From: Laburnicola sp. R22_1
Taxonomy: Eukaryota > Ascomycota > Dothideomycetes > Pleosporales > Didymosphaeriaceae
NCBI GenBank assembly: GCA_014281115.1
Contig: JACONQ010000006.1
Location: 3,348,001-3,412,000 of the forward strand
Length of the DNA stretch: 64,000 bases
Direction: 5' to 3'
How positions within the stretch are numbered: the first letter of the stretch is position 1; each line of letters starts with the position of its first letter. Below, piece after piece: positions 41,829-53,366 of the stretch. A program made the position numbers and the translations under genes. Under the pieces are notes generated by a model, which saw nothing but the letters and a program-made list of their open reading frames with translations, was not told where the DNA came from and searched no databases.

Positions 41829-41994
41829 CAGCGTAGCCAACGTACCGTAGCGGAGTATGGCCGCAAGTACGGCCGAAGCGTGCACGGTTTATAGAGTGCG
41901 CTTTTTACCTTAAAACTAACTAATATAGCAGTAGTGCACGCTTCGGCTGTACTTGCGGGTGTACTCCGTCCGCTACAGTACGTTGGCTACGCTG
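41829..41994. mobile_element. 166-bp foldback MITE of hAT type
   Basis: The two arms, each about 60 bp (starting CAGCGTAGCCAACGTAC), are inverted copies ending GCCGAAGCGTGCAC. The loop is about 45 bp, AT-rich. A perfect 8-bp target duplication TCCACGTC flanks it (41821-41828 and 41995-42002). The CAG terminus and 8-bp duplication indicate a hAT-mobilised element. Its TIR differs from that of the full-length hAT at 19833-23509. Confidence 0.9.
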
Positions 41995-42237
41995 TCCACG
42001 TCCGTCCAAAACCCACATCATCAGAAAATTGGCAAACGCAACGAACGACTCACAGGACTCCATCGAAGCATCTTGATGAACATCACCAAATCCCTCGAAG
42101 ATCCGCGCAAACTAACACGTCGTGAAAGAGAAACCCAGTCCTTACCTATCCATACCACATCATATCATATCATATCATCCATCCTCCCAAGCGCCACGCA
42201 ACGACTAACCCGACTACAGCAACTATGCACACGTCAG

Positions 42238-45200
42238 TCATCGTCCACTCCACCCCGCTCCGAAAAAAGCAATACAAAACAACGTACCCGGAACCGCGAG
42301 CAGCGCATACCCCCCATTGCGAGTAGGCCACCTGGGAACCTCTCCGACATCATGCCCATGTGCAGAGGCCAATGCAAGAAGCTCGCCAGGTTTGTTCTCC
42401 ACAGTGTCATCTTCCCCGTCTCCCGCATTCGTTCTCGGTACAGTCATCTCTGCGGGGGAAGGCTCGTTGGCTTCTGAAGTTGGCGTAGAGGGAGAGTCGG
42501 CGATGGCTTTTGGAACCGATGCGCTTGCGTTCAGGACTTGGTGGCGTTTTGCCTTTCTTCGAGGTCCTCCAGAAGCTGTAGGATTTCGGCCTTGTTGTCA
42601 AAGTCCCAGAATTCGATGACTGCTCCGTAGTGAGAGAGATCGAGGGCTGGGTATTCCGTCCTGGTAGATATACTGCACGGTTGGCGGCAATTCTTTGTTG
42701 CAAATGTCACGTCGGCCGTTTTTCATTCCTATCCCCGGGCCATCTTCGAAATTAACCACAATACGGAGATCACATTCCCCAATATAGGTCTATCGCCCCC
42801 AAACGTTACCAATGCCAGCCGCGGGTTCTGGGCCTTTCTTAGAAGTAGTGCAAGTGTATGGCCAACGGCCCTGACGTGGGATCTTGCCGAAGATGTGATT
42901 TTGTGGTTGTGGCTGTATGTCACAAGTACGCGAAGCCATAATTTTTCGAAGTTCGTAGGGACGAAGCGTTCTAACATGAGCCGAATACAAGCAATGCCGT
43001 CGTGGAGTTCTTCCGTCTCCGCACCGCATGCCAAGGCATGCAATACTATTTCTAGCAACAATCGATCGCTGACCCCGTCATTGAATAGAGTCGGCTCTTG
43101 CTGTAACCGAAACATCAAGTATTTGAATCTACTAAGACGGGCTATTACGTGAAGAGGTGACGAGATACCTTTAATATTGAGCGTGTTCACCTGGTCCTTG
43201 ACTGTCTTGGACGATAGTATAAACAGTACGGTTGCAGAATCGGTGTAGCGGGAGTACCAGGCCCAGGTAAATGGTTTGGTTTCCTCACCGTTTTGAACTC
43301 TATCCAGAAATTCCTTCTCAAATGTTGTGAATATGGAGGATGGTCCTCGGTCAAAATCTCGCCAGCGCCGTACTTGCAAACGCACAGCAGCGTCAACAAG
43401 AGGAGAATACGGTCCCCAATCCAAGGCGACGCGACGCTTCGAAGCGGGCATACTTGCAAGAAGAAGGTGAGCAAGTAGGTCCTGGGTTATTAAACCCGGG
43501 AGCATTGCAGTCATTTGTCTGTATGCCGTTGTCTGTAGAAATTCCGAGATCGAACGGTGCGCAAGTACAATTTTCGAACCATAGGCTTGGGACCGGACCT
43601 CGAGTAAACCTCTACAACAACCTCTGATGAACCTTTCGTGTTGACCTGCTAGACTCTCGTGAACTACTATTCCTTCTTCTGCTCCTTCTGCTATTTCTTC
43701 TTCTGGCTTTGCGTAGATTTCCCTTACCAGAACCTTTATTGTCAATCCCAGGCTCTAGTTCCCCCAGAAAAGAACAGCACCACAACGGTAGCGGCGCATT
43801 ATCGAAAGGTGCAAGCTCGGAAACTAAGAGGAGTATACGATATACGGTGGCGCAGACTGTAGAAGGAATCGTATCAAAACGGTGTTGAAGCAATGGGACA
43901 AGTTCAGTTGGCAGTGATTGTAGCTCGCGTTCCAATACAGAAAGTCCTTCACTATCTTTAAGACAGGCCCAGATAGATTTCACTACCAAGGTCACCCACA
44001 AGAAGATGCCATCAGAGCAGTCCACAATCTTCGTTATAACACGTTCCTTAGCATTTGCATCTTCTATGCCGCTGAGCATCTGATGGACGTAACGTACCAT
44101 ATCCCCACAAGTCACGCCCTAGAGACAAATTCTGTTTTAAGGTGGAAAAGCGTTGTTGAGCACCAGATATTCTCAACTTAATACACAAAGCTTAATTCTG
44201 TCCAAGGAGGCTGAAATCCAGTCATTAAGCAAACCGACCAAATGCCTATAATCGTGCTAATGGGAATCTTAATATTCGTCAAGAGCGTCAATAAAAAAGC
44301 AGAATCGATGATTTTTAGAGATCTCCTAATGTTTGATCATAGTAGAGAACACGTCCAAGATTTCCTTATCCCAGAAGCTAATATCGTGTGTGTCCTAAAA
44401 GCACAGGCGCTATTAGGAGCGAAACCCCTGCCACTAAGTAGGGAATAGGATAGGAATTAGATCAGGGCAATTTTTCAATGCGTCATAAAGTAAGCACCGC
44501 ATGAGGCCGGCAAATGACTTCTGGGACTTTGATCCAGCATTCTAAAAGAAGAAGCTGGCGAAAACTAACTCCTTGTCACCTTGCGCGATATTAGTTCTTA
44601 TTACATAATAACGAAGTAAGATAGTAACGGTGAGAGATGGGATGACTTGGTCAAGATAACTTACCTGCCCAGGCCTGTAGCAATTTCTTCGTCGTCAAAT
44701 GGCTGGCAAGATACTGCATCAAAGTAGATCTACCCGATCCGATCTTGCCGGCAATGTCAAATATACCTCGTCCTGAGCGTAGCTATGTAGTGAAATTCTC
44801 TCTGGCCATCGATGGGCACTGTTCGACTCCGAGGCCGTCTTCGAGGACCTAGCGAAAAGTTTTCACATGCGCGCTGGCAATCTCCCCCAATCGTTAATCC
44901 ATGTTAGGGAAATAAAGACCTTTCCAGATACAATATTAGGCAATAGCGTCGATGGTTCCTTCGGAAAAGCCAAGAAGTTTCTTTAGTTGTTCTTGCGCAT
45001 GAGGCGAGATGGAGTTTAGATTGACTCCTCGACGAAGATCTTCGATGTGCTTACACATACTGTTGAGCATGCATGTATCTGTCTGGGCCTTTCTTTGGAC
45101 TTTAATAAGCCTACTCTTTATCTTGGAACTATTTAGGTTAGTACTAGTGACTGCTTTATTGGTAGATCTCCTAGTGGTACCTTGACAAATCACTCAGCTG

Positions 45201-45605
45201 CAGCTCGAACTGTTTTCGGCAGTTATCGAAAGTCTTCTCCAAAGCCGCTTTCTCATATGCGCATCTCTATGACTTCCATGCAGCCCATGCACTCTGCCAC
45301 TTAGAGTTCGGATTCTGCGGCGTTAACTGCTCCATCATGTTTAGAATTTGCTCTGATACTTCTTGACACTCTTTGGCTAGTCTTCCCAGTGCTTTCTCTT
45401 CTACAGTTGCCAGCTTGAGCTCTTCAGAAGAGCACTTTAAGGAGATCTCCCGCATTTCGCTGACGACAGCGTTCAAGCTCTGGTCGCTATTGGTAAGGCC
45501 GGAGGATGAGCGGCGTATCTGGTTGGCGGTTCCGATGAGTTTCGCTCCGAAGTCTATGAATTGAACGATACTGTTGGCGAGGCTGAGTGCTGTTAAGGGC
45601 TCCAT
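42238..45605 (-). pseudogene. fungal NLR (NACHT/STAND) pseudogene
   Basis: The N-terminus at 45605 reads MEPLTALSLANSIVQFIDFG and continues with a helical domain (AKLIGTANQIRRSSSGLTN), as in many fungal NLRs. After stops come HIEDLRRGVNLNSISPHAQE, LYFPNMD, then a stop, RLGEIASAHVKTF and VLEDG. The P-loop GKIGSGRSTLMQYLASH (about 44.75 kb) has Arg where the Walker Lys is expected. Further down: VDCSDGIFLWVTLVVKSIWA (about 44.0 kb) and VLERELQSLPTELVPLLQHR, typical of the region after NACHT, then a helical C-terminal part (43745-42729) and a tail ending in a hydrophobic segment (YALLAVPGTLFCIAFFGAG, to 42238). Multiple stops and frame changes make it inactive. Confidence 0.78.
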
Positions 45606-46548
45606 GACGAAGCAATATGGTAACTGTGTAGCTCAGTCGTACTAGGAGCAAGAGCCACAGTCCCCGAACGGCCACCAACCCTTTCTCATTGCTTTACTTG
45701 GTTCACTGCGTTCTTTAGCAACCTCATAACTTTCCCTAATGGCGTTATACCGTGTACCGAACGTGGGCGAAGTCTTGGTCTCGATAAGAGCAAGAGCCTG
45801 CCGCCAGGCAGGAGCGCGATAGAGATAACCAGGAGGTGCGGGAGGCCTTCATTTTGCCCCAGCAAGGTTCGAACGGCCCCTCCACGTCCTGCGTGCCTCT
45901 TCGCTGATGTCTAGCATGGTATATCAGCGTACGACCAACCCCTCTCTCACCATTCACTCACCATCCCAACCCAGCACCTCCCCCTCACACCATACTCACA
46001 CAGCAGGCAACCCTCCACTCACCGCGCTGCACCCATTCGCACCCAACCGACGCGCAAGCAGGAGGCTGCACGAGCAAACCATAGCAGCAACCTTGTGAAC
46101 CACAGGTGTCGCAAACACGACGATCGTCCACGGATCGACTGGAGGAGAAGAGACGAAGCAGCGAACAGAGGAGGATATCGTGTCTGGTCGTAATCGGTGT
46201 TGCGCACAGAAGAGATTTTCAGGCCTGGTCGTAGTTGCCCAAGATAGCAGGATGGCAACAACAATGACAAATGCGACACGCGAGGCAGGAGCGACAGGAT
46301 CATGACGCCGTTGGAATTGTAGATTCGTGAAGAGGAAAAACCGCTTATGACAAGCGAGGGTATTTCTAGAAGAGAAGTGGAGAAAGTGCACCTCCAGGTG
46401 CGGAAATACAACAGGCGCCTGCGCTCGCCTTGTCCTACGGCACTCTCGCATGCCGCCTCTATATCCATGGATGCTGCGCCTGCCATGCATATGCCACAAA
46501 AATATGTCCTTTATTTACGCGTCATAGCTCATAGCACTAGGTAGTGCA
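45606..46548. other. intergenic, no supported gene
   Basis: A 167-codon minus-strand frame (45996-46499) lacks any domain and overlaps other frames. No repeats recognised. Confidence 0.35.
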
Positions 46549-47417
46549 TCATGCCGGTGAGATAAGCCCCGTATTCTGCTTCTTCGTACACCGCGCGTCA
46601 TCCGCATCCTGACTTATCGCTCTCCGTTTTGCTTTCTCGCCAATAGCGCCTCCGGGGTGGTTCTTCTTGAAGACGTCCTTTGTGTCGTCTGCGTGCATTG
46701 CTTGGGCTAGAGTGAGCATGAGCATGTCTCCCACGGCGATGGCCACGGTTGTGGAGGTCGTCGGCGCGCACACGCCAAACGAAGCCTCTTCTAGCTCGTG
46801 TATTGGCGCAGGGAGTAGTATGCCGTCAGGCCTTCCGTGTAGTAGCGGACAGTCCGCTGGGCGTGTCTGGGATGTGATGGCTAGTACGGGTAGGGAAGGA
46901 GATAGGTGGTCAAGAACGGCCATGAGCTCGGCGGTCTTGCCAGAGTACGAGATGAACAGGATCGCGTCATTCTAGGATGGTCAGCACACTGTATGATAGC
47001 AATTGGGGTCGGTGAAGCGTATACCGGCCGAATGTCGCCCAGGTCGCCGTGAAGGGCCTCTGATGGGTGGAGGAACGCGCACGCGATGCCGAGACTCTTC
47101 ATGCTCGCGACCGTCTTCTTCCCCACGAGGCCACTCTTGCCCACGCCGCAGACGAGCAGCTTGCCGCCCGCCTCATTGACGCTCTTTATGCACTCCACTG
47201 CCTGCAGGAGGCCCTCCCGCGTAATGGGGTCTGACTGGTATAGTATGGTGACTTGGGAGAGGGCGGTGGCAGCGGTGGAGAGGACGTGGACGGCGCGCGA
47301 TAGAAGGCTTGCAGCCTCTGGATCGTCGACGGTTATAGGCGGCGTGAGGGCTTCGGAGCCTGTGCGCCTTCTCATCATGGCCGCAGGTTGTGGCGGCATC
47401 TGGATGTTGAGCTCCAT
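46549..47417 (-). CDS. SIS-domain sugar-phosphate isomerase (KpsF/GutQ-like)
   Basis: Two exons, 47417-47025 and 46971-46549, with a 53-bp intron in phase 0 (DIRP / NDAILFISYSGKTAEL). The start is MELNIQMPPQPAAMM; a longer frame upstream has no ATG. The SIS fold is clear: GKLLVCGVGKSGLVGKKTVA, SLGIACAFLHPSEALHGDLG, ISYSGKTAELM, LPVLAITSQ, and the distal TTSTTVAIAVGDMLMLTLA and HPGGAIG motifs. These match D-arabinose-5-phosphate isomerase-like proteins without CBS domains, which is how the fungal members usually look. About 271 residues. Expected cytosolic activity on a phosphosugar; exact substrate in fungi is not established. Confidence 0.9.
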
Positions 47418-48506
47418 TGTGAGGGGCTGGTGTGCTGGTATGCACAGTATCTCAAAGGACACAATTTACAAAGAAGGCCGGAAATTAGTCAAGTATAAGG
47501 TCTCGAACCGGGGTGTCTGTTCGTCGTCGGAAAGGGTCGGGAAGGGTGAGGAGCACGAGCTTCAACGTGGTCCCAGGATGACGAGGGTTAGATTGGAATT
47601 GACACGAGGAGCGGGCGCGTTGGGACAACATATTAATAATTTGGCTAGACGCATGGTGTTGGTGAAGGTCGGGGTTCTAGTCTTCTTCAAGATGAAGTGG
47701 AGAGTTACCCCGGCGAGATCTGCGATAAAGAAATGGCGAAATCGCCCTAGCGCATCGCGTGCTAACCTCAAGCAGCCGCCGGTGAATTCACCATTCCACG
47801 CATCCAGACGTTGGCGCACGTTTTGTGCCGTTAAGCTTCTCACTATGCGGTCCCTCGATCGCTGCGCAACATCAACCATGCATCCATCTACGCGGCCTGA
47901 AGCGCGGGTGAGGCTGATGAGGCTGGCAGTTTCGCGTTCCAGGTTCTGTGCCATCGTTGCCACCGTCGTTTCTTCAATTCTTATTTGTGTCATGTTTCGC
48001 TGGCTTCTAACAACTGCAGCATGCGCTCCGACACCTTTCTGGGCAGATTCGACATGTCCAGAACTTCACAACCATCTCTTCCTGTTCATTAAGTTGATAC
48101 CGTTAGACCGGCCGCCATCCGAGCCCGAGCCCGAGCCCGAGCCCGAACGTTACGTAGTCGACAATCATCCGCGGCCGATGGCTGCCGTTCGTACAAGAAT
48201 TGACGACCGTGGCAACGTGCGCATATGCAGGGACTCGGCGCAGTTCGTTGTCCTGCATTTGACTCTCCGCTGTCGTGTCGATTCCGAGCCAGGATCTAGA
48301 CCAGGCAGGCAACAGTTATTCTTTCGCCCTGGTGGACGATCTGTAACCACCCATATGGTTTGGATATTGGTATAAATAGACCTCTGCGCCAGTGCACTTG
48401 CACACAATACCTTCACCAGCAAGTAGACACAAGCATCAACAATCAACGTTAGCCACAGGCCTACTATATTTTGCAATGCCTCTAGAACATATCAACAATA
48501 GTCATA
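47418..48506. other. intergenic, with a GAGCCC hexamer repeat
   Basis: Contains five tandem GAGCCC units at about 48119-48150. A minus-strand frame at 47562-47993 begins with ATG (MTQIRIEETTVATMAQNLER), but I cannot assign it; it may be a gene remnant. TATA-like TATAAATAG occurs near 48372. Confidence 0.35.
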
Positions 48507-49373
48507 ACGTGTTTACAAGCGAGCTGCGAACCCCACCAACTTTCTACGACGCGTCACCTATTAACTACAATGGCTCAACCAACACTTATTCGATTGCCCT
48601 ATAACGAAGCAGATGTCTCCCTAGCTATCTTAGCTATTAATCAGAATCAGATCCAGAGCGTTAATCGCGCTGCAGCGACGTTTAACGTTTCTGAAAGCAC
48701 GCTTCGCAGCCGACGCGCTGGAACTACTGCGCGACGCGATTGTGAGCCTAAATCAAAGAAGCTTACCAAGCTAGAAGAGGAGGTTATTATTGAGCATATA
48801 CTTGACCTAGATTCGCGAGGATTTGCGCCTACTCTAGGTGCTGTACGAGATATGGCGAATAAGCTACTCGCTAAGCGTAGCGCAGGCCACGTTGGCCAGC
48901 AGTGGCCTAGAAACTTTGTCAAGCGAACAGACAGCCTCACAACGCGATTTAATCGAGCCTACAATCGACAGCGAGCCCTCTGCGAGGACCCGACAGCTAT
49001 ACAGGCCTGGTTTGAGCTAGTAGCACGTACAAAGGCCACCTACGGTATCTGCGATGAGGACACCTTCAACTTCGACGAGACTGGCTTTCTAATGGGCAAG
49101 ATATCCTCCCAGCTAGTCGTTACAGGCTTAGAGAGACGTGGTTAGCCAAAAGCGATCCAGCCAGGCAATCGTGAGTGGGTGACGACGATTCACAGAATTA
49201 ACGCTGCTAGGTAGGCAATCCCGCCCTTCGTCATCTTCGCTGGCAAGTACCACCTCTCAGCCTAGTACGAGGGCGACGATATACCAGGTGACTAGACTAT
49301 TAGTCTTAGCGACAATGGGTGGACTACGAACGAGCTTGGTGTTGCCTGGCTACAGCACTTTATTAAGCATATA

Positions 49374-51281
49374 AGTCGGGTGGGGTAGTTTCCGACACCG
49401 GATAGTTTCCGACAGCCCCGCAATCGCGCTCCCCCACCATGCACGCTGACCGAAAAATAATTCTTACAACCTCAATTCTTTATCAATTTCAATTTTTCCT
49501 TTTGCATCGTTTTCTCTAACTTCAAATAGCTAGTTACACAGAAGGAGATGTCTAGAGCGCACTTGCAGACCTCAAATCTAGGGTCGCTTTAGCCACTACT
49601 GCTACTCAATATAGGGTACCACGCAACACTCTTCGCGGCCGCTTTAATGGTGCCTAACCCCACCTATATGCCTATAATAGTGCACAGCGGCTTTTAGTTA
49701 TTTAAGAAGAGTATCTAGAGCGCTGGATTCTCTGTTAAGAAGCCCTTAGTTACGCGCCAACCTATGCGCAAGTGCGAGCTATCGCAACAGCCGTTCTTAA
49801 GCGAGAGGGTGACCACAAGAACCTGGGGAAGGAGTGGACTAGTCAATTCATAAGACGCCGCCCAGCTATCAAGTCAAAGTTGGGCCGCCGGACTAGCTGG
49901 GAACGCATAAATGCGGCCACTCCTGAAAGTATTAGGCAAATATTCGACCTGTACGAGACCGTGACCTGGATTCCCCCCTGACACAGGTACAACGCCAACA
50001 AGGGCGGTATCATAGAGGGCTAGGGAGTTAATGGGCTTGTTATAGGCTCCTTGTAAGAGAACCCTAATACTATACCAGTTAAGACAATAAATGCCCGTAC
50101 TTAGACCTCTGTAGTAGAGTGTATCTCTACGCTTGGCGTTGTTCTTAAACCTTTGGTTATCTTTAAGGCTAAGAGCATCTAGGAGCAATAGTTTAAGAAG
50201 GAGTTTTTGACTTAATATCCTCGCTAGCATATTACCTTCTCGCAAAATGGGTGGATAAGTAATAATATTGCTGTCAAGTGGCTGGAGAAGGTGTTCTTGC
50301 CCTAGACTGAGCCTAACGATCCGTCCAAGACACGGTTGCTTATTGTTGATAGCTATAGCAGTTATACCTTAGACGAATTTATGACTGCATGCTATATAAA
50401 TAATGTCTACTTGCTCTTTATCCCTGCCTATACTTTACATATACTCTAGCCTTTAGATCTTAGTTGTTTCTCTAGCCTAAAGGTGGCGTATTAGCGCTTT
50501 GTTGGCGAGTATAGGGCTAAGACAGATGTAACGAAGCTTAGGAAGGCTAAGTTTCTTAAATTTTATGTAGAAGCGTGTAAAATTAGCCTTTAAGAGCAGT
50601 GTGTCCAATCTGGGTGGAAAGCAACAGGGCTGTACCCTAAGAACGTGAGGAAGCCCTTAGGTTCTCGCTAGGTGGTGGTGCGCGAACAGCCGTCAACACC
50701 ACCCTCTTCTACTAAGGATATTAGGACGCTAAAATGTGGCAGCGATGTTATAAAGCTATTTTCTAAAAAGAGCTTCTTACCAACTACACAACAATGTGTT
50801 CGGCTTACCGCTAAGGCATTTGACCGTACCTTAATGGAGGTCACCACAAAAAATTATGAGATTGCTTCCTTGCGCGAGCAGGTTAATTAAGCAAATCCGC
50901 TAAAACGCCGCAAAGTTGCAATTGATCCAAACAAACGCTTTGCAAGTCTTGCAGAAGTTCTCTTGCAGGCTAATTAGGTGCCCTTTTAATGTGTTCGCAA
51001 AGTGAGAAACGCATTGCAGAAGGTTATTATTGTAGAGGAGGAAAGTAGCTCTGAAGAGGAAGTGGAGCAGCTATTGGTTTGACGTTCAGCGCGAGAACGA
51101 CAACTAACACAACAATATATTGATTGTGATTTAAGCATAGATAAAGAAAGCGATTAAATACTTCGAATACGATTTTTTTATATTTTTACAAATCTATTTG
51201 ATAAAGTTGTTAGCATATTCGCAACCCAAGTGGTGGCAGCGGCGAAATTTTGCGGGGTGCCGGAAACTACCCCACCCGACT
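49374..51281 (+). mobile_element. nested pogo-like element, 1,908 bp
   Basis: TIRs AGTCGGGTGGGGTAGTTTCC(G)(A/G)CACC at both ends (25 of 26 matching), TA duplicated at 49372-49373 and 51282-51283. Insertion is inside the transposase gene of the outer element. Removing element plus one TA restores the outer reading frame, which fixes the boundaries to the base. Confidence 0.93.
49530..51082 (+). pseudogene. transposase relic of the nested pogo element
   Basis: Recognisable blocks on the plus strand: YRVPRNTLRGRFNGA, YAQVRAIATAVLKREGDHKN, LGKEWTSQFIRRRPAIKSKL, ITFSQNGWISNNIAVKWLEK, LLIVDSYSSYTLDEFMTACY, AYTLHIL.PLDLSCFS, then ATGLYPKNVRKPL. A C-terminal helix-rich piece (QQCVRLTAKAFDRTLMEVTT) and acidic tail (VEEESSSEEEVEQLL) follow. 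Interrupted by many TAG/TAA codons and lacking an intact DDE set, so non-functional. More diverged from the outer transposase than the two other pogo copies are from each other. Confidence 0.8.
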
Positions 51282-52446
51282 TAGTAGAGCGTAGAGTAGG
51301 CGCGCGTCAGCTCCTAATACTCGACGGCCATGAGAGCCACAACTCGCTCGAATTCCAGGAGATCTGCAGGGAGAACAAGATCTATACCCTATGCATGCCA
51401 CCACATTCGTCACACCTCCTACAGCCACTTGACGTGGGCTGTTTCTCGCCATTAAAGCGGGCGTACGGGCGCCAGGTCGAGGGCCTAATACGCGACCATA
51501 TCAACCATATCACCAAGCTTGAGTTCCTACCAGCCTTCCGCGCCGCCTACGACCAGTCAATTACAAAGGAGAATATCTGCGCAAGCTTTCGAGGCGCTGG
51601 GCTAGTCCCACACGATCCAGAGGCGGTAATATCAAAGCTTGATGTGAAGCTTTGTACGCCGTCGCCAGCAGCCCTACTAGAGGCCCTATGGGAGTCTGCA
51701 ACACCAAGCAACGCGTGCGAGCTAGGCGCTTAGTCAACTCTAGTTCGTGAGCGGATCCAAAGGCATCAAGGATCCTCTCCTATATCAGTTATCCAGTCGC
51801 TTGATCGGCTTACAAGAGGGGCTAAGAGAATGGCGCATTCAATGGTGCTTATGCGCGATAAGATAGCTAGTCTACAGAGAGCAAATGAGGCAGCCACAAC
51901 GCGTAAACAGCGCAAAAAGAAGCGGATCCAGAAGCGAGGCACCCTATCAAAGGCAGAGGGAGAGGAAATTATTGCTCAAAAGGCTGTTGAGCAGCAACTA
52001 GAGGGAGAAACACGGTATAGCCAGGCGCGGTTAGGTGCGAGCCGGCAGGCTTCAGCGCGCTGCACGCGCTGCAGGGAGCCTGGGCACAACTCACGTACGT
52101 GCAAGAAGGCTTCTCTAGATACTGCTTGATTTAGGATAGCTATTATATTGATAGAATATTAATGCGTTGTGAATTTATACGCTGCAAAAGGCTAAGAGAC
52201 TTGGTGGGGTGCGCCGCTCGCTTATATGCGCCGCTCACTTATAAACACGTTACCCATTCCATAGTCTAAAGATATGCGTTGGGGGCCGCGATGCAGGTGG
52301 GTAACAAGGCCTAGCGAGGACGGGGCACCCCCGCTAGCGTTACCGTTACCCACGGTGCCTCTTCCTCTTCGTCCGTGCTGCCATCACATCCACCACGGTC
52401 TCTCTCCACAGTGCAGTGCACATTGCTCAGCAAGCCATTAGGAGTC

Positions 52447-53366
52447 ATGCTCCAAAATGCTGGAAGTCACGACCCCACGATCGACTGGCCGTACATTCAC
52501 AAGTGAGAGCAAGCCACCAACTACACTCCATACCCACGGCTGACTCACCACAGAACTGAACAACAGATCAAGGCTCTCTACCATGATTGCAGTTCTATAA
52601 GAACTAAGATCCTAGAGCTCTGCGACGTCGCAGACAAACTAGGCCGCGATCACCTTCGGGAAGCAGTATCGGGCTGGACGGCAGCTTCCCACGACACGCA
52701 CCAGAAGCAGAAGCATATAGCAGCGCAGATCAACCCTTTAGAACAGGACGAGGACCGGAGCGCAGAAGCAGCAATGAAGCTTGATCGCGAGGTGCGCGAG
52801 CACTGGGCTGTCTATGCGGGTTCCCAGTGTCGGGCCTTTTGCGACCGCGTGAGCTGCGCATTGTTGTCGTCGAGGCCCTCTGGGAGAACGCGCATCATAT
52901 AATTACAAACTGGAACATCAAGATCCTCGGTACCAAACCTGCGAATCCTGTCGCGCTCGTTGAATCATGGAGTGGGCGTGACATGGGACATTGCTTTGAA
53001 GAGCGATTTGTTGGGCCGGACATGCAGCGCGACATTCTGGACGCGTGGTGGCGCATGTCGGTTTTCGAGATCAAGTCTTTTAATCTCATTCCCAAGTTGC
53101 TCAGTGAGGAATTTTGGGGTGCCAGCGTGAAAGAGAAGGTGCGCCATGTTGAGGTATTTATGGGTTATCGCGACGTGCCCGCGGATCTCAGGCAGGGTGT
53201 TCGGACGTTGACGTTGGAGCCGCAGATCCAAACAGCAACTAAAAATGCTGACTTGGGTGCTGAACTGGAGTATCTTTTTCATCTAAGCCGCATTACGACC
53301 ATCACGTTGTCGATTTCGAAAAGAGCCCCGAAGAAGTTGACATTTCCGGTGGGGAAAAATCAATGA
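52447..53366 (+). pseudogene. unidentified gene with an apparent 1-bp frameshift
   Basis: Exon 1 52447-52502 (MLQNAGSHDPTIDWPYIHK), intron 52503-52553 (GTGAGA...CACAG), then TEQQIKALYHDCSSIRTKIL and a helical charged stretch ending EHWAVYAGSQ. Around 52825 the coding signal moves to another frame (VSGLLRPRELRIVVVEALWE, ILDAWWRMSVFEIKSFNLIP) with no splice pair that would join them. One missing base at CCCAGTGTCGG would. The LLPRELR-type start of the second part recalls the many small Pleosporales proteins with a domain beginning LPxELRxxVY, but I cannot name a function. It lies directly downstream of a transposon nest. Confidence 0.5.

Larger units (their letters stand above)
48570..52129 (+). 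pseudogene. pogo-type transposase split by the nested element
   Basis: The 5' part starts MAQPTLIRLPYNEADVSLAI with HTH motifs (AAATFNVSESTLRSR; VRDMANKLLAKRSAGHVGQQ) and FNFDETGFLMG. TAG stops follow near 49143, 49211, 49262 and 49292, several at positions where relatives have Trp. The frame is cut at 49373 after FIKH and resumes exactly in frame after the insert with VERRVGARQLLILDGHESHN, MPPHSSHLLQPLDVGCFSPL and a C-terminal basic region plus zinc knuckle (CTRCREPGHNSRTC), to a stop at 52129. RIP-like stops and the insertion make it inactive. Confidence 0.88.
48507..52250 (+). mobile_element. pogo/Fot1-like element carrying a nested second pogo element
   Basis: TIRs: left ACGTGTTTACAAGCGAGCTG...CCCCACCAA from 48507; right (reverse complement) ACGTGTTTATAAGTGAGCGG...CCCCACCAA to 52250, with an extra 16-bp tandem copy in the right TIR. 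TA flanks both ends (48505-48506 and 52251-52252). Without the insert at 49374-51281 and its duplicated TA it is about 1,834 bp, close to the 1,799-bp relative at 13983-15781. Confidence 0.9.

Noticed and set aside
45860..45890. tRNA-like GGTTCGAAC near 45,870
   Set aside because: No matching T-stem or cloverleaf could be drawn on either strand.
45996..46499. Minus-strand 167-codon frame
   Set aside because: Overlaps a second equally long frame, no domain, irregular composition and no plausible intron pattern.
47086..48375. Plus-strand 429-codon open frame
   Set aside because: It lies antisense to the well-supported SIS-domain gene and its composition has no domain or sensible start, so it is a shadow frame.
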